9,256 nt of DNA from Chloroflexota bacterium (lineage in GTDB: Bacteria; Chloroflexota; Dehalococcoidia; Bin125), in NCBI GenBank assembly GCA_026705105.1, contig JAPPBK010000357.1:1-9256 (forward strand). The letters are read 5' to 3'. Shown here one piece after another: positions 6,877-9,256 of this stretch (position 1 is its first letter; every line of letters starts with the position of its first letter). The notes under the pieces were generated by a model. It was not told the origin of the DNA, did not search any database, and worked only from the letters and a program-made list of their open reading frames with translations. A program made the position numbers and the translations under genes.

Positions 6877-6905
6877 TTGACTCTTCATGCCGTGCGTTCT
6901 ACAAT
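6877..6905 (+). promoter_or_regulatory. Sigma70-type promoter of the ubiquitin-like operon
   Basis: TTGACT (6877-6882) and TACAAT (6900-6905) are separated by exactly 17 bases, each one mismatch from TTGACA and TATAAT. The predicted transcription start is near 6912, giving a leader of about 50 bases with AGGAG at 6948-6952 before the ATG at 6961. This is by far the best promoter I see in the window and sits at the head of the conjugation operon. Confidence 0.65.
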
Positions 6906-6947
6906 TGTTACATCGCTTGGTCCATTCGATCATCAACTCTCTATTCT

Positions 6948-6952
6948 AGGAG
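6948..6952 (+). promoter_or_regulatory. Ribosome binding site of the ubiquitin-like gene
   Basis: AGGAG with 8-base spacing to ATG 6961. It decides the start, since the frame is open further upstream to 6877, and that upstream part contains the promoter. Confidence 0.7.
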
Positions 6953-6960
6953 CAACACTC

Positions 6961-7218
6961 ATGGGTGACCTTACTGAATTCAAGGATCGTGGTTTCGAGT
7001 TCAAGATAGACGGCGAAACGCTTTATGCTCCGCGGGAATCGATGATCGTCGCGGATCTAATAGACCTCGCGCTCACAGCCAAGGTTCTCGATCCGGTTTC
7101 TGAGGGCTATACTCTCGACGATGGTCAGGGCAACACGTTTGCTCCCGACGCCGTGGTCGATCTCAACAAAACGAACGTGTTCTTCGCAATCGAAAACGCT
7201 CCGGGACCGGCCTCATAG
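6961..7218 (+). CDS. Ubiquitin-like protein (single multiubiquitin-type domain)
   Basis: An 85-residue protein with one beta-grasp-like domain. Residues 12-23 give a first strand pair around Ile16-Asp17-Gly18, residues 27-40 a helix (MIVADLIDLALTA), residues 49-62 the GYTLDDGQGN turn, and residues 64-76 a closing segment (VVDLNKTNVFFAI). This follows the pattern of the bacterial multiubiquitin domain (I-D-G ... helix ... G-Y-x-L ... V-D-L ... F-F). Such proteins act as modifiers in E1/E2/JAB operons, being adenylated by the E1-like enzyme and attached to a target. Only one domain is present, and the C-terminus reads NAPGPAS, with no terminal Gly-Gly, so any conjugation would need trimming or another chemistry. 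It is the first gene after a strong promoter, with the E2-like and JAB-E1 genes behind it. The family call rests on pattern and context. Confidence 0.75.
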   Translation: MGDLTEFKDRGFEFKIDGETLYAPRESMIVADLIDLALTAKVLDPVSEGYTLDDGQGNTFAPDAVVDLNKTNVFFAIENAPGPAS

Positions 7219-7255
7219 TCTTTGTCCCGCTGACCACCGACCCCGTGAACAAACA

Positions 7256-7660
7256 TTGAAACCATTAGACAATCCACCGCCGCCCAATCTCACCCAACTA
7301 CGTGACATGCTGGCCGAGATCGATGTCGCGGATTTGGAGATTTGCTCTTGGCTTGATCGTCGGATGTTGCGTGCGCGAGTTGCGATCCGCATTGGAAAAT
7401 ACGCAGGATCCGTACAGTACGTTGGATGGAGCTTCGCAGATGACTCGCAGCCGTTTCCCGAGTATGCTCCTCATTGGTTCCATGTAGCCGGGGATCACGA
7501 CGATGGAAAAGGCGGCGCTCGTCAGAGTGATCACGATGAGGCTGGTCGGTTATGGGTGGCATGGAGTCGGCCAATCGGCCCATCATGGGTAGAACCGTAT
7601 CGCACACCTCAGAAGTTGCTGCGCGCGACTGTCACACGTTTTTGGAGTTCTATCCAATGA
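7256..7660 (+). CDS. E2-like (UBC fold) protein lacking a core cysteine
   Basis: A 134-residue protein if TTG 7256 is the start; the first ATG in frame is 7307 (117 residues). Neither has a clear Shine-Dalgarno. The open frame continues upstream through the Ubl gene, so 7256 is the first start beyond its stop. The block FPEYAPHWFHV (67-77) fits the E2 strand followed by the Pro-rich turn, and WVAWSRP (100-106) fits the Trp/Ser-Arg segment of prokaryotic E2-like families. The only cysteine is C30, near the N-terminus and well before the fold core, so the usual catalytic cysteine after the Pro-rich turn is missing. It may be an inactive, UEV-like adaptor, or use C30 or another residue. Its TGA overlaps the ATG of the JAB-E1 gene (ATGA), which implies coupled translation. 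An E2-like assignment is inferred from motifs and neighbours. Confidence 0.65.
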   Translation: MKPLDNPPPPNLTQLRDMLAEIDVADLEICSWLDRRMLRARVAIRIGKYAGSVQYVGWSFADDSQPFPEYAPHWFHVAGDHDDGKGGARQSDHDEAGRLWVAWSRPIGPSWVEPYRTPQKLLRATVTRFWSSIQ

Positions 7661-9063
7661 CCAGCTACTCGGTAGCGTGGCGGGCTGAGACGGAGCTGCT
7701 TGCACGCGAGCACCTCCTACAGCACTACGAACGTGGCGAGCTGCAAGAGGACATCGCGCTAGCTACATGGTATCCGGCCGACGGCACCAACCGCCGCACA
7801 GCGATCATCGATGAGGTTCTCTTGCCAACGGCCGACGAACGCATCCTTCAAGGCAATGTCCAGCTCACGCCCCAGTTTCTGCGGCGCGGACGTGATCGCG
7901 CCGTTTCCAAGGGTGCCGGCCTGGCCGTGATGCACAATCATTTTGGCCCTGGCTGGCAGCACATGAGCGCCGATGACGTAATCATGGAGAGCCGCAGTGT
8001 TTCAAACCCTGCCCGCGCTACCCAACTACCGGTTGTCGGGCTGACTCTGGGGACCGACGGTACTTGGAGTGCGCGTTTTTGGATTCGTGAAGGATCAACT
8101 TACGACTGTCGCTGGTGTAGCACGATTCGCATCATCTCCCCCGACCATCTCTCGCTGCAATTCAATCCCCAGCTCTTCAGGCCAGTCCGATCTGACGATG
8201 GCCTTGGTCGGTTCCGTCGATCGATAGAGGCGTGGGGTGCTGACAGTCAGGAGCTTCTTGGGCGATTGACCGTCGGCATCGTCGGCCTTGGTAGCGTCGG
8301 GGCTTTAGCTGCGGAGACAATGGGTCGGATGGGTATCCGTGGATTGGTCCTTGTCGATATGGATCGAATCGAACACCACAATCTTGACCGCCTTCTCCAT
8401 TCGGGGCCGTCAGACGTCGGCCGCTACAAGGTACAACTGTCCGCCGAACATCTTGCACGTATCACTACGAAAGAGTTCCACGACCTCCGCGCCTTACCTT
8501 TATCGCTGCGCGATACACGTGCCTATCGAGCCATCGCTGACTGCGACGTCATTCTAGGTTGTGCGGACAAACCTGTTGCCCGCGATCTATTGAATCACCT
8601 CGCCGTGTGCCACCTCATCCCCGTGATCGAAGCTGGCGTAGCGCTACGTTCTCGACACGGTGCACTCCATAAGGGCCACGTCGTGTCGCAGATTGTGACA
8701 CCCGACAGCCGTTGCCTTCGCTGTACACGCCAGTACACGACCGATCTTTTGAGTCTCGAAGTTGAAGGACTCCTGGAGGATCCCGAGTACATACAAGCGC
8801 TTCCTTCCCATCAGCGTCCTAACACCGCCAATGTGTTTCCCGCCAGTCTGTCGGCAGCATCAATGCAAGCCGCTTTGTTTACTCGCTTACTTCTCGGTCC
8901 TCACTGGTGGCTTCGCGTATACCAACAGCAATATCACCTCAGCGTCGCCTCGCAGCGCACCGCTTCTGCCACCTGCGATCCATACTGCGATGTCCACGCA
9001 CGTCGCTGTCTCGGAAACCTCGGTGAACCCCAGTGGCTACTTTGGCCACCCGATTCGTCGTGA
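7657..9063 (+). CDS. JAB/JAMM peptidase fused to ThiF/E1-like adenylyltransferase
   Basis: A 468-residue two-domain enzyme. The N-terminal JAB domain (about 1-165) has the metal-binding core H93-N-H95, eight residues, then S104-A-D-D107, with E53 or a nearby Glu as the likely catalytic acid. JAMM enzymes remove ubiquitin-like proteins or trim their precursors. The E1 domain (about 185-468) has the nucleotide-binding loop GLGSVG (210-215), the acidic end of the next strand D234-M-D236, N242 and R245, K258, and D304 in GCADKP, as in ThiF/MoeB enzymes that adenylate a Ubl C-terminus. C353-x2-C356 and C440-x3-C444 look like a structural zinc site; C318, C451 or one of the others could be the thioester cysteine. 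The start at ATG 7657 overlaps the E2-like stop, with GGAG at 7642-7645; the frame is open to 7552, but that would overlap further. JAB-E1 fusions are known from bacterial Ubl operons. Both domains look intact. Confidence 0.9.
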   Translation: MTSYSVAWRAETELLAREHLLQHYERGELQEDIALATWYPADGTNRRTAIIDEVLLPTADERILQGNVQLTPQFLRRGRDRAVSKGAGLAVMHNHFGPGWQHMSADDVIMESRSVSNPARATQLPVVGLTLGTDGTWSARFWIREGSTYDCRWCSTIRIISPDHLSLQFNPQLFRPVRSDDGLGRFRRSIEAWGADSQELLGRLTVGIVGLGSVGALAAETMGRMGIRGLVLVDMDRIEHHNLDRLLHSGPSDVGRYKVQLSAEHLARITTKEFHDLRALPLSLRDTRAYRAIADCDVILGCADKPVARDLLNHLAVCHLIPVIEAGVALRSRHGALHKGHVVSQIVTPDSRCLRCTRQYTTDLLSLEVEGLLEDPEYIQALPSHQRPNTANVFPASLSAASMQAALFTRLLLGPHWWLRVYQQQYHLSVASQRTASATCDPYCDVHARRCLGNLGEPQWLLWPPDSS

Positions 9064-9256
9064 CCACTTCAGCGAACCTCGCGTCCCTCCGCTCCCAAGC
9101 ACAGAGCATCGCCGAACGTGCCGATGCTTTCCGGAGGTCGTCACGTGAACAGCACGGAGACGCTCCATCTGGTGACCTAAAATCTCTGCGGCTTGCTCAC
9201 TACACGTCCCTTGAGTCACTCATCTCCATGCTGCAAACTGCCGGTGGAGGATTGCG
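9060..9256 (+). CDS. DUF2971-like protein, N-terminal part (runs off window)
   Basis: GTG at 9060-9062 overlaps the JAB-E1 stop (GTGA), and the frame stays open to the window end, giving 65 residues. The first 40 are polar and helical. Residues about 42-60 (LKSLRLAHYTSLESLISML) match the start of DUF2971-type proteins, where a His/Tyr-Tyr-Thr-Ser-Leu-Glu helix is characteristic. DUF2971 proteins are widespread in accessory and defence loci and have no firmly known activity. The coupling to the JAB-E1 gene suggests it belongs to the operon, perhaps as target, effector or partner. The rest of the gene is outside the window. Confidence 0.65.
   Translation, partial: MTTSANLASLRSQAQSIAERADAFRRSSREQHGDAPSGDLKSLRLAHYTSLESLISMLQTAGGGL

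Overview
The window is a GC-rich bacterial accessory region. All ten protein genes I support lie on the + strand, and dense antisense shadow ORFs are typical of high GC. Two predicted exported proteins have signal peptides ending just before a Gln (A|QD, A|QP). That would suit a diderm such as Gemmatimonadota, but this is a guess and there is no phylogenetic marker here.

Left part (1-3332): the tail of an upstream gene is followed by a four-helix membrane protein. A small cysteine-rich ORF then overlaps the start of a long exported protein with a helical body, a proline linker and a beta-rich C-terminus. None has a function I can name. They look like an envelope-associated set.

Middle (3333-5405): a standalone DUF4062 protein with an unassigned C-terminal domain is followed at once by a decayed IS21-family relic. 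The relic holds the C-terminal part of IstB, broken by two single-base frameshifts, and a motif like an IS21 right end. About 530 bp of apparently non-coding sequence follows, including a perfect Shine-Dalgarno with no start codon behind it.

Next (5406-6661): an exported protein of unknown family and a five-helix membrane protein sit 8 bases apart and probably form a pair.

Right part (6662-9256): a structured intergenic stretch leads to a near-consensus sigma70-type promoter (TTGACT, 17 bp, TACAAT). This drives the clearest system in the window, a bacterial ubiquitin-like conjugation operon. It has a single-domain multiubiquitin-like protein, an E2-like protein with no cysteine in its core, and a JAB/JAMM protease fused to a ThiF/E1 adenylyltransferase. 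A fourth gene, overlapping by GTGA and cut by the window edge, starts like a DUF2971 protein. E2-like and JAB-E1 overlap by ATGA. Related operons (BIL, Bub and similar) are antiphage systems, so defence is the likely role, inferred from homology. Oddities are the missing E2 cysteine, a Ubl ending Pro-Gly-Pro-Ala-Ser rather than Gly-Gly, and the DUF2971-like partner. Family assignments come from recognised sequence patterns, not from database searches.
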